NCBI GenBank assembly: GCA_927911515.1
Contig: CAKMQH010000210.1
Span: 1 to 28,959 of the forward strand
DNA from: an uncultured Neisseria sp.
GTDB lineage: Bacteria; Pseudomonadota; Gammaproteobacteria; Burkholderiales; Neisseriaceae
DNA: 28,959 nucleotides
Direction: 5' to 3'
Shown here: one piece after another, positions 1-8,300 of the stretch
Layout: each line of letters begins with the position of its first letter
Numbering within the stretch: the first letter of the stretch is position 1
Translations under genes and position numbers: made by a program
The notes under the pieces: model-generated
The model's database searches: none
Seen by the model: the letters and a program-made list of their open reading frames with translations, nothing else
Told to the model about the DNA's origin: nothing

Positions 1-980
1 TGTTTGCCCGTCATGCGTTGCACAATGGCGGCTATGAATACGAAAACATCACCCCTCATATCAAGTTGTCCGCCGCGCTGCCGGTTGCCTTGGCGACCCG
101 TGCGGATGATGTGCGTACCTTTAAGGGCGTCGCCAATTCGGGCAAGCCGTTCGGCTATGGCGGTTATCAGACCGTTGTTGATTTGGCGGAGCTGTCGCAC
201 AAAGCGTCCGTCCCCGTCCTGTTGGAACATTCGCCGCTGAAAATGGCGGGCGTGTGCAGCCTGTCGGTAACGGCGGACGGTCTGATTGCCGAGGGCAGTC
301 TGTTGTCAAACGAGTTTGGCACGCAGATCGCCGAAGCAGCCGACCAAGGCTTTCCGTGGGAAATGTCGGTTTATGCGCAGGCGGCATCCTACGAGGAGCT
401 GGCGGCGGGCGCAGTGTTGTCCGTCAACGGTAACGAAGTAACGGGGCCTGCGGTGATTTTGCGCCGCTGCACCATCCGCGAGGTGTCGTTTACCGCCGTC
501 GGCGTGGACAGTGAGACGGAGGCAGTGGTGTTGTCGGACGGCAGCCCCTTGCCGGATATTTTTAAACAACCTTTGGAGTTATCCATGACACCCGAAGAAA
601 AGAAAGCGTTTGACGACCTGAAAGCGGAAGTCGATACGCTCAAGGCTGAAAAAGCCGAAGTCGAGAAAAAGCTGAAAGAAGCTGAGGTGGCCGCCAAGAA
701 AAACCAAGTCAAGGCGAAATTGTCCGCCGCAGGCTTTAAAGAAGGCGAAGACGGCAAGTTTGAAGGCTTGTCCGACGCGACGATGACCGTGCTTTTGTCT
801 GCCGACATCGAAGCGGCAGAAGCCATGATTACCGATTTGACGCCGAAAGCTGCTCCATCTGTCGTACCGCCTGCGCTGTTGAGCGAAGGCGCAGGCAAGG
901 ACGAATCCGAACAAATCGGCGCGGAAGGCAAATTATCGATTGCCAGCTGCAAAGGCTCATTGGGAGGCTCTTATGTCTAA
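1..980 (+). CDS. Phage prohead protease with C-terminal scaffold (Mu I/Z type), 5' partial
   Basis: The frame is open from base 3 with no stop, so the true start lies upstream; the TTG at 18 is not a credible start. The product would process the prohead and be cleaved during capsid maturation. The protease part shows the pattern of the phage prohead protease fold: a VLLEHSP stretch with a likely catalytic His (near base 226), DGL...G in the next strands, and WEMSV with a likely catalytic Ser (near 358-370). The last 130 residues are a Lys/Glu/Ala-rich coiled coil, typical of a scaffold. The stop codon overlaps the start of the next gene. The family call is confident; the catalytic residues are inferred from pattern only. 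Confidence 0.85.
   Translation, partial: FARHALHNGGYEYENITPHIKLSAALPVALATRADDVRTFKGVANSGKPFGYGGYQTVVDLAELSHKASVPVLLEHSPLKMAGVCSLSVTADGLIAEGSLLSNEFGTQIAEAADQGFPWEMSVYAQAASYEELAAGAVLSVNGNEVTGPAVILRRCTIREVSFTAVGVDSETEAVVLSDGSPLPDIFKQPLELSMTPEEKKAFDDLKAEVDTLKAEKAEVEKKLKEAEVAAKKNQVKAKLSAAGFKEGEDGKFEGLSDATMTVLLSADIEAAEAMITDLTPKAAPSVVPPALLSEGAGKDESEQIGAEGKLSIASCKGSLGGSYV
585..980 (+). CDS. Nested scaffold protein from an internal in-frame start (Mu Z type)
   Basis: An ATG at 585 lies in frame inside the protease gene and is preceded by GGAG at 575-578, a six-base spacing. Translation from here would give a 131-aa protein starting MTPEEKKAFDDLKAEV, rich in heptad-like Lys/Glu/Leu repeats for about 55 residues. 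In Mu and many tailed phages the scaffold is made from such an internal start at the 3' end of the protease gene. The Shine-Dalgarno, spacing and coiled-coil start are visible; actual internal initiation is inferred by analogy. Confidence 0.65.
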   Translation: MTPEEKKAFDDLKAEVDTLKAEKAEVEKKLKEAEVAAKKNQVKAKLSAAGFKEGEDGKFEGLSDATMTVLLSADIEAAEAMITDLTPKAAPSVVPPALLSEGAGKDESEQIGAEGKLSIASCKGSLGGSYV

Positions 981-1302
981 AGTCAAAACCGAAATCTTAG
1001 GTCCTGTTATTTCGGATTTCCTGAAATACGAAGCAACCCCGCAAACCCGTGTTGCCGTTGCTGCCGATACCGGCACGAAAGCAGGCAAGTTTGTCGAGTA
1101 CCCGCTGCGCGGCAAAAAACTGGTGGCGTTGACCGATGAAGCCGACGGCAAAGTCGTCGTACAGCCGCTCAACTGCATTATCGACCTGTCAAAAGTTGCC
1201 GATGCGGACGTCAAAACAGCCACTACCGGCAAAACCTTGGACGCGCTGAAAAAAGAAGGCGACGCATACGGCATCGTTTACCAAGGCACGCCCATCGCCT
1301 GA
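973..1302 (+). CDS. Probable head decoration protein (109 aa)
   Basis: The start ATG at 973 overlaps the end of the scaffold gene and has GGGAGG at 962-967, a better choice than the in-frame ATG at 940. The 109-aa product has no Cys-rich or membrane features and is mostly predicted beta strands with Gly turns. Its length, its place between scaffold and capsid genes, and a loose resemblance to lambda gpD (110 aa, ending in a GT.I motif; here GTPIA) suggest a decoration protein that stabilises the expanded capsid. This matches the gpE-type capsid gene that follows. The assignment rests mainly on context. Confidence 0.6.
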   Translation: MSKVKTEILGPVISDFLKYEATPQTRVAVAADTGTKAGKFVEYPLRGKKLVALTDEADGKVVVQPLNCIIDLSKVADADVKTATTGKTLDALKKEGDAYGIVYQGTPIA

Positions 1303-1343
1303 TTTTCAGACGACCTTTAAACCTGATTTAACAAGGACACATC

Positions 1344-2333
1344 ATGCCTTTATCCGATAACAGCAAGTTTGGCGTGCAGGCTTTGACCACCGCCATCAAC
1401 AAAATCGACCCGGGCGCAAGCCAAATCCGCGAACTGGGTGTTTTCGAACCCGAATATCTGACCACCACTTATGCCGACATTGAGTTCCAAGACGGCAAAG
1501 TCCACTTGGTTGCCAGCAAAGAGCGCGGCACATCCGGTCAGGCGGTCGAAAGTCCGAAACGCACCGTGCGCACCGTCAAAGTGCCGCACCTGCCGATTCA
1601 TGATGTCGTTCGCGCCGACGACGTGCAAAACCTGCGTGCTTTCGGTACGACCCAAGCCGCAACCGTCATGGACAAGGTTAACGAAAAACTCGCCGGCGGC
1701 AAATCCGACCTTGAATACACCCGCGAGCATCTGATGCTCGGCGCGTTGCAAGGCAAGATTTTGGATGCGGACGGCAGCGTGCTTTTGGATGTCAACACAG
1801 AGTTCGGCGTGCAACGCAAAACGTTAAACATCGAATTTTCCAAGGAAGCGACCGAAGTCGGCTCGGTATTGGACAAACTCTTGTCCGAGCAACGCCAAAA
1901 ATTCGCCGGTGCGCAGGTGCGCGGCTGGGTCGTGTATTGCGGCATGGATTTCTTGAGCGCGCTCAAAGAGCATAAGTCCATCTTCGAAGTGTACAAACGC
2001 TTCGACGAGGCGCGCGCCTACCGCGAAGGCGATACGCTCAATCCGACCGAGTTTGTCCACAAGGGCATCCGCTTTATCGAGTATGCCAACCATTTCGGCA
2101 GCGACGCCGACATCGGTGCGGACAAGGCGATTCTGTTGCCGGTCGGCCGCAACCTCTACAAAGAGTATTTCGCCCCAGCGGACATGAACGCCACCGTCAA
2201 CACCCGCGCCCTGCCGTATTACGCCAGCCGCGAGAAGTTGCAGCACGACAAGGGTTGGAGCCTGCACATGCAGTCAAACCCGCTGCCGATTGCGCTGCGC
2301 CCCGAGTTGTTGGCAACGCTGACCATGTCTTAA
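1344..2333 (+). CDS. Major capsid protein, lambda gpE-like family
   Basis: This 329-aa protein forms the icosahedral shell. The final 30 residues, GWSLHMQSNPLPIALRPEL and onward, resemble the C-terminus of lambda gpE (...FTMIQSAPLMLLADPDEF...), and the total length is close to the 341 aa of gpE. The N-terminal part has the extended arm and the R.VKVPHLPIHDVV stretch that would correspond to the E-loop region. An AAGGA ribosome site lies shortly before the ATG. A DUS sits in the preceding gap (about 1307-1320) and a DUS inverted repeat follows the stop. Its position after scaffold and decoration genes supports the call. The gpE family assignment is by pattern. Confidence 0.85.
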   Translation: MPLSDNSKFGVQALTTAINKIDPGASQIRELGVFEPEYLTTTYADIEFQDGKVHLVASKERGTSGQAVESPKRTVRTVKVPHLPIHDVVRADDVQNLRAFGTTQAATVMDKVNEKLAGGKSDLEYTREHLMLGALQGKILDADGSVLLDVNTEFGVQRKTLNIEFSKEATEVGSVLDKLLSEQRQKFAGAQVRGWVVYCGMDFLSALKEHKSIFEVYKRFDEARAYREGDTLNPTEFVHKGIRFIEYANHFGSDADIGADKAILLPVGRNLYKEYFAPADMNATVNTRALPYYASREKLQHDKGWSLHMQSNPLPIALRPELLATLTMS

Positions 2334-2338
2334 ACGGA

Positions 2339-2379
2339 TTTCAGACGACCTTTAAGGCAGTTTTAAAGGTCGTCTGAAA
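2339..2379 (+). terminator. DUS inverted repeat after the capsid gene
   Basis: Two DUS copies face each other to give 17-bp perfect arms, 2339-2355 and 2363-2379, with a seven-base loop. There is no U-tract after the second arm, so it may attenuate or stabilise the capsid mRNA end rather than stop transcription completely. The next gene starts 13 bases later with its own GGAGG. Confidence 0.6.
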
Positions 2380-2391
2380 ACGGAGGACGGC

Positions 2392-2802
2392 ATGATTACC
2401 ATCCAAGACATGATGACCCGCTTCGGTGAACAGGAAATGGCGGAGCGGTCGAACCATGAAAACTACGAAACCATAGACGAAGCGGTGATGGCGGCGGCGA
2501 TTGCGGACGCGGAAGAAGAAGCGGCAAGCTACCTTCGGGCGGCGAAACTGTTTTTTACCAACGACACCGCGCCGCAGGTTTTGAAAATCAAAGTCTGCGA
2601 CATCGCCCGCTACTACCTCTACGACGACGCGGTAACGGGAATTGTCGAGGAGCGTTATCAGTCAGCGGTCGCTTGGCTGAAGATGGTCGTCAAAAATCCG
2701 AATATGTTGGACGAGACCCGCGTATCGGACGACCGCATACCGTCAACGTGTGCCGTTTATGTCAACGAAATGCCCGATCTTCGGGAATGGCTGAAGGAAT
2801 AA
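2392..2802 (+). CDS. Mu gp36-like head-tail adaptor (DUF1320), 136 aa
   Basis: The protein matches the pattern of the DUF1320 family found in Mu-like phages: an N-terminal MITIQDMMTRFGEQEM, a central A.ADAEEEAASYL segment, the CDIARYYLYDD motif, then ERYQSAVAWLK. Family members sit between capsid and tail genes and are thought to act as head-completion or connector proteins. A GGAGG ribosome site at about 2382 lies seven or so bases before the ATG. The gene is followed closely by the gpG-like gene, as in Mu. It is mainly helical and has normal family length. Confidence 0.85.
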   Translation: MITIQDMMTRFGEQEMAERSNHENYETIDEAVMAAAIADAEEEAASYLRAAKLFFTNDTAPQVLKIKVCDIARYYLYDDAVTGIVEERYQSAVAWLKMVVKNPNMLDETRVSDDRIPSTCAVYVNEMPDLREWLKE

Positions 2803-2805
2803 GCG

Positions 2806-3237
2806 ATGCGGATTACGGTATCACACTACTTATCGCGTATCGCCCAAAGCCTGTCCCGCCTGTCGGGCAAGTTGACAGGTAGCCTTGAAGAGCCTTTGCG
2901 CGCTATCGGCGGCGTCCTCGAATCTTCGACCCGCCGCCGTATCGCCGAAACCAAAACCGCGCCTGACGGCAAACGCTGGCAGGATGTCAGCCCCGCTACG
3001 GCACAAGCCAAAAACGGACGCGGCGGGATTTTGGTGGATCACGGCAACCTCTTGGCAAGCATTACGCACGAGGCATCGGCAAAAAGCGTGATTACCGGCT
3101 CAATCATGGGCTACTCGGTTTATGCGCAGGAAGGCACGAAAACCATGCCGGCGCGTCCGTTTTTGGGCTTGTCTTCGCAAGATTATCAGGACATTGACGA
3201 TTTAATGTCCGATTGGCTGGAAGGATTGATTGTCTGA
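2806..3237 (+). CDS. Phage virion morphogenesis protein, Mu gpG-like (143 aa)
   Basis: Members of this family are needed to complete or join tails to heads. Seen here are the family signatures PDGKRWQDVSP (residues about 46-56), a short K.GRGGILVDHGNLLASI stretch, a GYSVYAQEGTK segment and PARPFLGLS near residue 118. These match the usual PDG.W, L...G.L..S, YA..Q.G and PARPFLG blocks. It starts three bases after the gp36-like gene and ends one base before the next start codon, so the three are co-translated. Length is normal for the family. Confidence 0.85.
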   Translation: MRITVSHYLSRIAQSLSRLSGKLTGSLEEPLRAIGGVLESSTRRRIAETKTAPDGKRWQDVSPATAQAKNGRGGILVDHGNLLASITHEASAKSVITGSIMGYSVYAQEGTKTMPARPFLGLSSQDYQDIDDLMSDWLEGLIV

Positions 3238-3238
3238 T

Positions 3239-3703
3239 ATGGCTTTGAAACAGCATGAAAACTTATTGGCGGTCTATCCCGAAATCCTAGGTCGTCTGAA
3301 AACCGTCAAAGGCATCAAGGCGGTCAAGGAAATCGGCGAACTTGCCGAGCTGCTCGCCCAAGGCGCGGCGAAACGCAAAGCCGCCCCGCTGGACGGCGCG
3401 GTCTATGTTGTTTTCGGCGGCTCGACCTTTGCCGACGAAGCGAAAAACGGCAAATTCCTCAAATCGACGCTGCACTTTACCTTCGTCCTCGCACGAAGCT
3501 ATACCGCCAACGGCAAATCCACGCTGTACGAGGTCGGCGAGACCCTGACGGCAATCCAGCGTGCGTTTTCAGGCTGGGATGCGGGCGACGAATATGCCGT
3601 CACCCCCTTCCGACGCATCGCCTCGCCATCCATCGAATACAACGACGGCTTTGCTTTTTACCCCATTTCATTCGCCTGCGACACCGTGCAGGCGGCAAAC
3701 TAA
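3239..3703 (+). CDS. Probable tail terminator/completion protein (154 aa)
   Basis: The ATG at 3239 lies just past the TGA of the gpG-like gene and is preferred to a TTG at 3230. The 154-aa protein begins with a helix (MALKQHENLLAVYPEILGRL) and continues with alternating strands, ending with a FYPISFACD strand. This layout and the position between gpG and tail tube are shared by Mu gp37/DUF1834-type and other tail-terminator proteins, which cap the growing tail tube. No catalytic motif is seen. A DUS occurs within the coding sequence at about 3291-3302 and encodes part of helix 1 (GRLKT). Confidence 0.55.
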   Translation: MALKQHENLLAVYPEILGRLKTVKGIKAVKEIGELAELLAQGAAKRKAAPLDGAVYVVFGGSTFADEAKNGKFLKSTLHFTFVLARSYTANGKSTLYEVGETLTAIQRAFSGWDAGDEYAVTPFRRIASPSIEYNDGFAFYPISFACDTVQAAN

Positions 3704-3715
3704 AGGAGCTGCCAC

Positions 3716-4474
3716 ATGGCAAAACAAAACGACCACGGCTTAATTTTTGAGGGCGACGTCAAGGTACGCAACCTCAATCAAAAAGGCTCGGGCTTTATCG
3801 ACATCGGCAACACCACCGCCCTGACCACGCAGACCAGCGTGGAAACCAAAGAGCGCGTGTCCAAGCAAAAAGGCACTTATGGCAGCGCACTGGACAGCCT
3901 GAAAACCGTCAAGCCTACCGAAATCGGTCTGAAGCTCGACACCTTTGACAAAGACAACCTCGCACTTGCCCTGATGGGCGAAGCCGCCGTCATCGCGGCA
4001 ACGGCGCAGACCGTTACCGACGAGACCGTAACCATCGGCAAAAAAGGCATGGCGTACAAGCTGGCAAACGGCAACATCGACCCGGCTACCGTCAAAGTCA
4101 AAAACAAGTCCAAAGCCAATGTCGACGCCAAGCATTTGGACATCAATGCCACCTTGGGCATGATTACCATCCTGCCTACTGCCGACACCGTCAACGACGG
4201 CGAAGAAATTACCGTCGAATACAAAACCCGCGATTCCGGCGGCTATAAAGTTTCTGCCGCGACCTTGTCCCGCTTGGATTTGGAAATCTATGTTGACGGC
4301 CGCAACCGCGTTACCGGCGAGACCGGCATCCTGCATATTCCCCATGCCGTATTGGCTGCGGACGGCAGTATCGACTGGTTCGGCGACGACTTCAACGAAG
4401 CCGAATTCAAAGGCACGGCGGTATTGGCTTCGGGCGAGACCTCGACCTATTCCTTCACGTCGTACAACAACTAA
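3716..4474 (+). CDS. Major tail tube protein (252 aa)
   Basis: A strong AAAGGAG site precedes the ATG. The protein is beta-rich, with Thr/Ser and Gly turns, and no membrane segments. It begins MAKQNDHGLIFEGDVKVRNL and has paired strands around VETKERVSKQKGTYG and EITVEYKTRDSGG, typical of tube subunits that polymerise around the tape measure. The ending SGETSTYSFTSYNN is also tube-like. It is the last structural gene before the tape measure, which agrees with this role. Close named homologues cannot be cited from sequence alone. It is followed by a DUS-based terminator and then by reverse-strand genes instead of the usual tail-assembly chaperones. Confidence 0.75.
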   Translation: MAKQNDHGLIFEGDVKVRNLNQKGSGFIDIGNTTALTTQTSVETKERVSKQKGTYGSALDSLKTVKPTEIGLKLDTFDKDNLALALMGEAAVIAATAQTVTDETVTIGKKGMAYKLANGNIDPATVKVKNKSKANVDAKHLDINATLGMITILPTADTVNDGEEITVEYKTRDSGGYKVSAATLSRLDLEIYVDGRNRVTGETGILHIPHAVLAADGSIDWFGDDFNEAEFKGTAVLASGETSTYSFTSYNN

Positions 4475-4533
4475 AGATTCGGGCGGCTTATGCGGATTGG
4501 CGGGTTCGCCGGTCGGGCTGTCCGATAAACGGC

Positions 4534-4602
4534 AAAAAGGTCTCTGAAACGGGCTTCTGCGTGTAGGCGCAGCGGCGGTAAGTTTCAGACGACCTTTTTT
4601 TT
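4534..4602 (+). terminator. Degenerate DUS inverted repeat, bidirectional terminator
   Basis: The left arm, 4534-4550, is a DUS lacking one G (AAAAAGGTCTCTGAAAC). The right arm, 4582-4602, is an intact reverse DUS followed by eight T. The loop is about 30 bases. It lies between convergent genes, so it could end the tail-tube message on the plus strand and the membrane-protein message on the minus strand. The stretch 4475-4621 holds no other recognisable gene. Confidence 0.6.
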
Positions 4603-4621
4603 AAACGGGTTTTAAAACAGA

Positions 4622-4795
4622 TTAGAACCGATACAGGGCTGATTTAATCAGGTATCCGCTGACGGCCATAAAGGCAAAAAATTCCGGCAGTTTCATATCG
4701 CGGATGTGCGCCAACATATCGAAACCGAGATACAGGGCGATAAATGCCGAGAATGCGCCGACGGCGAAAAGTATGGTTAGAGCGAGGGTTTTCAT
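4622..4795 (-). CDS. Small membrane protein of reverse-strand phage module (57 aa)
   Basis: The start ATG overlaps the TGA of the upstream 161-aa gene as ATGA (4792-4795), which suggests translational coupling; there is no separate Shine-Dalgarno. The 57-aa product starts MKTLALTILFAVGAFSAFIA, a hydrophobic segment of about residues 4-25, followed by a charged stretch HIRDMK (30-35) and a second hydrophobic helix at about 39-54. It therefore looks like a two-helix hairpin in the inner membrane; an uncleaved signal anchor is an alternative. I do not recognise the family. Its place in a reverse-strand cassette inside the late operon suggests a lysogen-expressed function such as superinfection exclusion, but that is inference. 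Confidence 0.6.
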   Translation of the reverse strand: MKTLALTILFAVGAFSAFIALYLGFDMLAHIRDMKLPEFFAFMAVSGYLIKSALYRF

Positions 4796-5277
4796 GATTT
4801 TCGAACCATTCGTGTAGAAAGTGTGGATAAGTCGCACGGGAAAAATGGAGGTAGCTTTGGGAGTTTGTAATGTTCGGAAAATAGAACAAGCATTTTTTCA
4901 TCAATCAAGTCTAACTGCGAAACATATGTTTCCCAGCTAAGGTTTCGCGTCAATTTGACTTTGGCTTCTGCTGCAATTCTAAGGTTTGATGCCCGCAAAG
5001 AAGCAGCCTGTAAAAGGATTCGGTACTTGTTTCTAGGATTTGGTGTTTCAAATTTTCTCCACCCTTCCTTGCGGGCGATTTCTTGGCATTTTTCCAATTT
5101 CTTCCATGTGAAATTTTCGTTATTCCGAAGCGTGCAGATATGGTCTGCTGCAGTTTGGGGAGTGGGAAAGGTGCATAGTGCGTCATAAATTTGGTCGACA
5201 TCAAACAGTGCGGACAATCTGTTTTCTGAAAGAATCTGACGGATTGCCTGTTTGTAGTAGGGTTGCAAATGTTTCAT
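4792..5277 (-). CDS. Unknown 161-aa protein of reverse-strand phage module
   Basis: The start is taken as the ATG at 5277 (MKHLQPYYKQAIRQIL). An in-frame ATG at 5325 would add 16 residues but would overlap the promoter-like region. The protein is mostly helical and basic, with KKLEKCQEIARKEGW, then NPRNKYRILLQAASL and a Pro-rich C-terminus (KLPKLPPFFPCDLS). It has no signal peptide or membrane segment. I do not recognise the family. It is transcribed against the flanking tail genes, its codons are more A/T-rich than theirs, and it is coupled to a small membrane protein. This is the pattern of a 'moron' cargo gene acquired separately from the phage body. Confidence 0.65.
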   Translation of the reverse strand: MKHLQPYYKQAIRQILSENRLSALFDVDQIYDALCTFPTPQTAADHICTLRNNENFTWKKLEKCQEIARKEGWRKFETPNPRNKYRILLQAASLRASNLRIAAEAKVKLTRNLSWETYVSQLDLIDEKMLVLFSEHYKLPKLPPFFPCDLSTLSTRMVRKS

Positions 5278-5297
5278 ATGCTGACTGTAAGTAAGAT

Positions 5298-5325
5298 TAT
5301 TTATTTTAAATAGCAAAGGTATCAA
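5298..5325 (-). promoter_or_regulatory. Candidate promoter of the reverse-strand module
   Basis: On the minus strand TTGATA (5320-5325) and TAAATA (5298-5303) are separated by 16 bases, a reasonable sigma-70 layout that would start RNA about 12-15 bases before the ATG at 5277. The -35 element overlaps the ribosome site of the tape-measure gene (AAGGT, 5316-5320) on the other strand. This is a sequence match only. Confidence 0.4.
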
Positions 5326-5329
5326 AATA

Positions 5330-8300
5330 ATGGCGAATATTCAAGCAGGTTTAGAGATTAAAGCGGGCGTGTCCGGTGCCGAACACATCGACGCGCTGGC
5401 GCAGTCCATCGAGGCGGCGGGCATCGATACGGGCAAACTGACGGCAGAGGCGAAAGAGCTGGGCGCGACACTGGCGAAAGCCCAGGCGCAACAGGCGGCG
5501 ATTGCGGAATATAAGGCTTTGTCGGCGGAATTGGACAATACCGCCAAAGAAATGCGTGCGCTGGACGAACTGACCGCGACGCTTGAGAAATCCATGCGCG
5601 GCGGCGGTACGCAGCAACAGCAAGCCGATTTGGCGAAGTTGCGTGCCGAATCCGAGCGGCTGGCAAAAAGCGAAACCGAGCTGACGGGCAAACTGTATGC
5701 CGCCCGCGACGCGATGGCGGTGTCGGGCGTATCCGTCAAAAACCTTGCCGCCGAAGAAGCGCGCCTGTCGTCCGAATCCGCCGCTGCAACGGCGCAGCTC
5801 GACCGCCTGACCGCCGAAGCGCAAACCCTAAAGGCTATTGCCGATGCCAAAATCCAGCTCGGCATCGATACCGACGACAAGGCGCGTCAGGAAATCCAAA
5901 AGACCAAAGACGCTTACGAGCTGCTCAAAGACAGTGGCACGCTCTCGCATGAAGAATTGGCACGGGCGGCGCAGTTGCAAGAAGGCAAGGTGCGCGAACT
6001 CGAAGCCAGCCTGAAAGGCGTGAAGCCGTCTATTGCCGAGGTTGCTTCGGAGATTCAGGGCTTGGTCGGCGGTGCGGGCGGTTTGGCGTTTGCCACCCGC
6101 GAGGCGATGAAGTTTGAAACCGCAATGGCGGGCGTGCGAAAAGTAGCCGATGGCACGGACGAACAATACGCCAAGCTTTCAGACGAGCTGAAAAAGATGG
6201 GCGCGGAGCTGGGTATTTCCGCCGCCGAAATGGCGGAACTTGCCGCATCAGGCGGGCAGCTCGGTATCCCGATTGAGAAGTTGTCGGAATTTACCGCCAT
6301 TGCGTCCAAGATGTCGGTTGCCTTTGGGATGAGCGCGGAAGAAGCGGGTAATGCCGCAGCGACGATTGCCAACGTGTTCCAGCTTCCGATCGGCGAAGTG
6401 GAAAAACTCGGCGATGCCATCAATGTCTTGGGCAACAACACCGCCGCGCGTGAAAAAGACATTGTTGCGGCGATGGCGCGCATCGGCGGTACGGCGAAAC
6501 AGTTCGGACTTGCCGCCGACGAAGCCGCCGCGCTTGCCGACGCCTTTATCGCATTGGGCAAACCGCCCGAAGTGGCGGCTACCGCCATCAATGCGCTGCT
6601 GCAAAAATTGCAAACCGCGCAAAGCCAGGGCAAGGGTTTCCAAGACGCGCTCGCGTCCATCGGTACGTCCGCCGACGAGATGGCGGCAAACATCGCTGCC
6701 AATCCGCAGCAGGCGTTGACCAAGTTCCTGCACCAACTTGAAGGCTTGGACAAACAAAGCCGCGCCCTGACGCTTTCGCAACTCTTCGGCACGGAATACA
6801 GCGACGACATCGCCCTCTTGGTCGGCTCGCTCGGCGAATACGAAAAGGCTTTGGGCTTGGTCGCCGACAAGGGACAAGTCGTCGGCGCGATGCAGAAAGA
6901 AGTCGCCAATGCTATGTCCACCAGCGAGGCGCAAATCAACAAAGCCAAGCAGGAAATCATCAACGTTGCCATCGAGGTTGGAGAAAAGCTGCTGCCTTTG
7001 GTGTCTTTGTTGGCGAGTACGGTGGGCGGCGTTGCCAGTGCAATCGGCGCGATTACGGAAGAGTTTCCCGTTTTGACGCAGCTTGCCGCACTGTTTGCGG
7101 CAGGAGCCGTTGCCGTTAAAGCTTATGAAACTGCCGTGCGCCTGACGGGCGGCGCGGTATCGGCATCGTTTGCGACCCAGCGCGTCGGCATTGAGGCAAC
7201 CAAGGCATCCATCCTGTCGACCACTGCCGCTGCGCGAGAGCTGGGCGTTGCGCTCAAATCTGCCGCTGCCGGAAACGGTTTTGGCAATGGAGCGGCTGCT
7301 GCGGGAGTGTTGGCTCAAAACCTCAAGACGGCAGCATCCAATGCCGGGCTTCTGTTTGCGGCTTTTGAAGTTGGCCGTGGTGTGGGCAGTTGGCTGCGCG
7401 AAAACACTGATTTGGCAAAAATTTTCGGCGACAACCTCGCCCGTATCCCTGCCATCATAGACAGCCTGTTTACCACTGGTGGGTTGGATAAGTACCGCGA
7501 GCATTTCAAAACCGAAGCGCAAATCAAACGCGAACTGGAGGAAGCGGATAAAAAGGCGCAAGAAGCCGCCGAAAAAGCCGCCGCCGCCAAGAAAAAGGCA
7601 GCCGAAGAAGAGGCTGCCGCCGTTAAAGCCCTGCAAGCCGAATATCGTGCTTCCGCTGCCGAGCAGGCGGCGTTGGAGCGCAGCATGGCTGCCTTGCGTG
7701 CCGACGGGCGCGAAACTGGCGATTTTTACAGCGAGCTGGCAATCAAGCTGGAAAACGTGCGCACCAAAACCGCCGAATTGAAGGCGGAACTTGACAAGAA
7801 AAATGTCAAAATCAGTGCGGATACGGGCGAACTTGCCGAGGCGCAAAAAGCCCTTGAATCTTTGGGGCTGACGGCTGAAGAAGTCACCACCGGTCTGAGT
7901 AAGAAAGCGTCGGAAGGGATTGCCAACTTTTCCACCGCCGCCGCAAAGTTCGGCAACGATACCGACCAAATGTCGCGTGTATTTCAGGCGGCATTAAAGC
8001 AGATGGACAGCCCGGAAGCGGTCGACAAACTAAAAGCCGCCTTGGAAGACGCGGGCAAACAGGCAGGCATGACCGCCGAGGAAATCAAAAAAATCGGCGA
8101 TGCCGCGCCTGTTGCGTCCGATAAGGTTGCCGACGCATTTGCCAAAATCGGCGTGGACAGCAAAGCCGTGATGACCGGCATCAGCAGCGACGCACGTCAG
8201 GCGTTTGCCGACTTTAAGGACGCTTCCGAACAGGCAGCAGCAGCGGGTCAGAAAGATGCCAAGCTGATGCAGGCGGCGTTTGAGCAGATGATGGGCAAAC

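Noticed and set aside
2673..2882. Plus-strand 69-codon frame bridging the gp36-like and gpG-like genes
   Set aside because: It is out of frame with two well-supported genes and has no ribosome site.
4955..5188. Plus-strand 77-codon frame opposite the 161-aa gene, considered as a tail chaperone
   Set aside because: No ribosome site, not close to the tube gene, and the minus-strand frame is coupled to a second gene and has a candidate promoter.
6248..7969. 573-codon minus-strand open frame inside the tape measure gene
   Set aside because: It is the complement of Ala/Lys/Glu-rich coding sequence, which rarely contains reverse stops. No ribosome site or family pattern.
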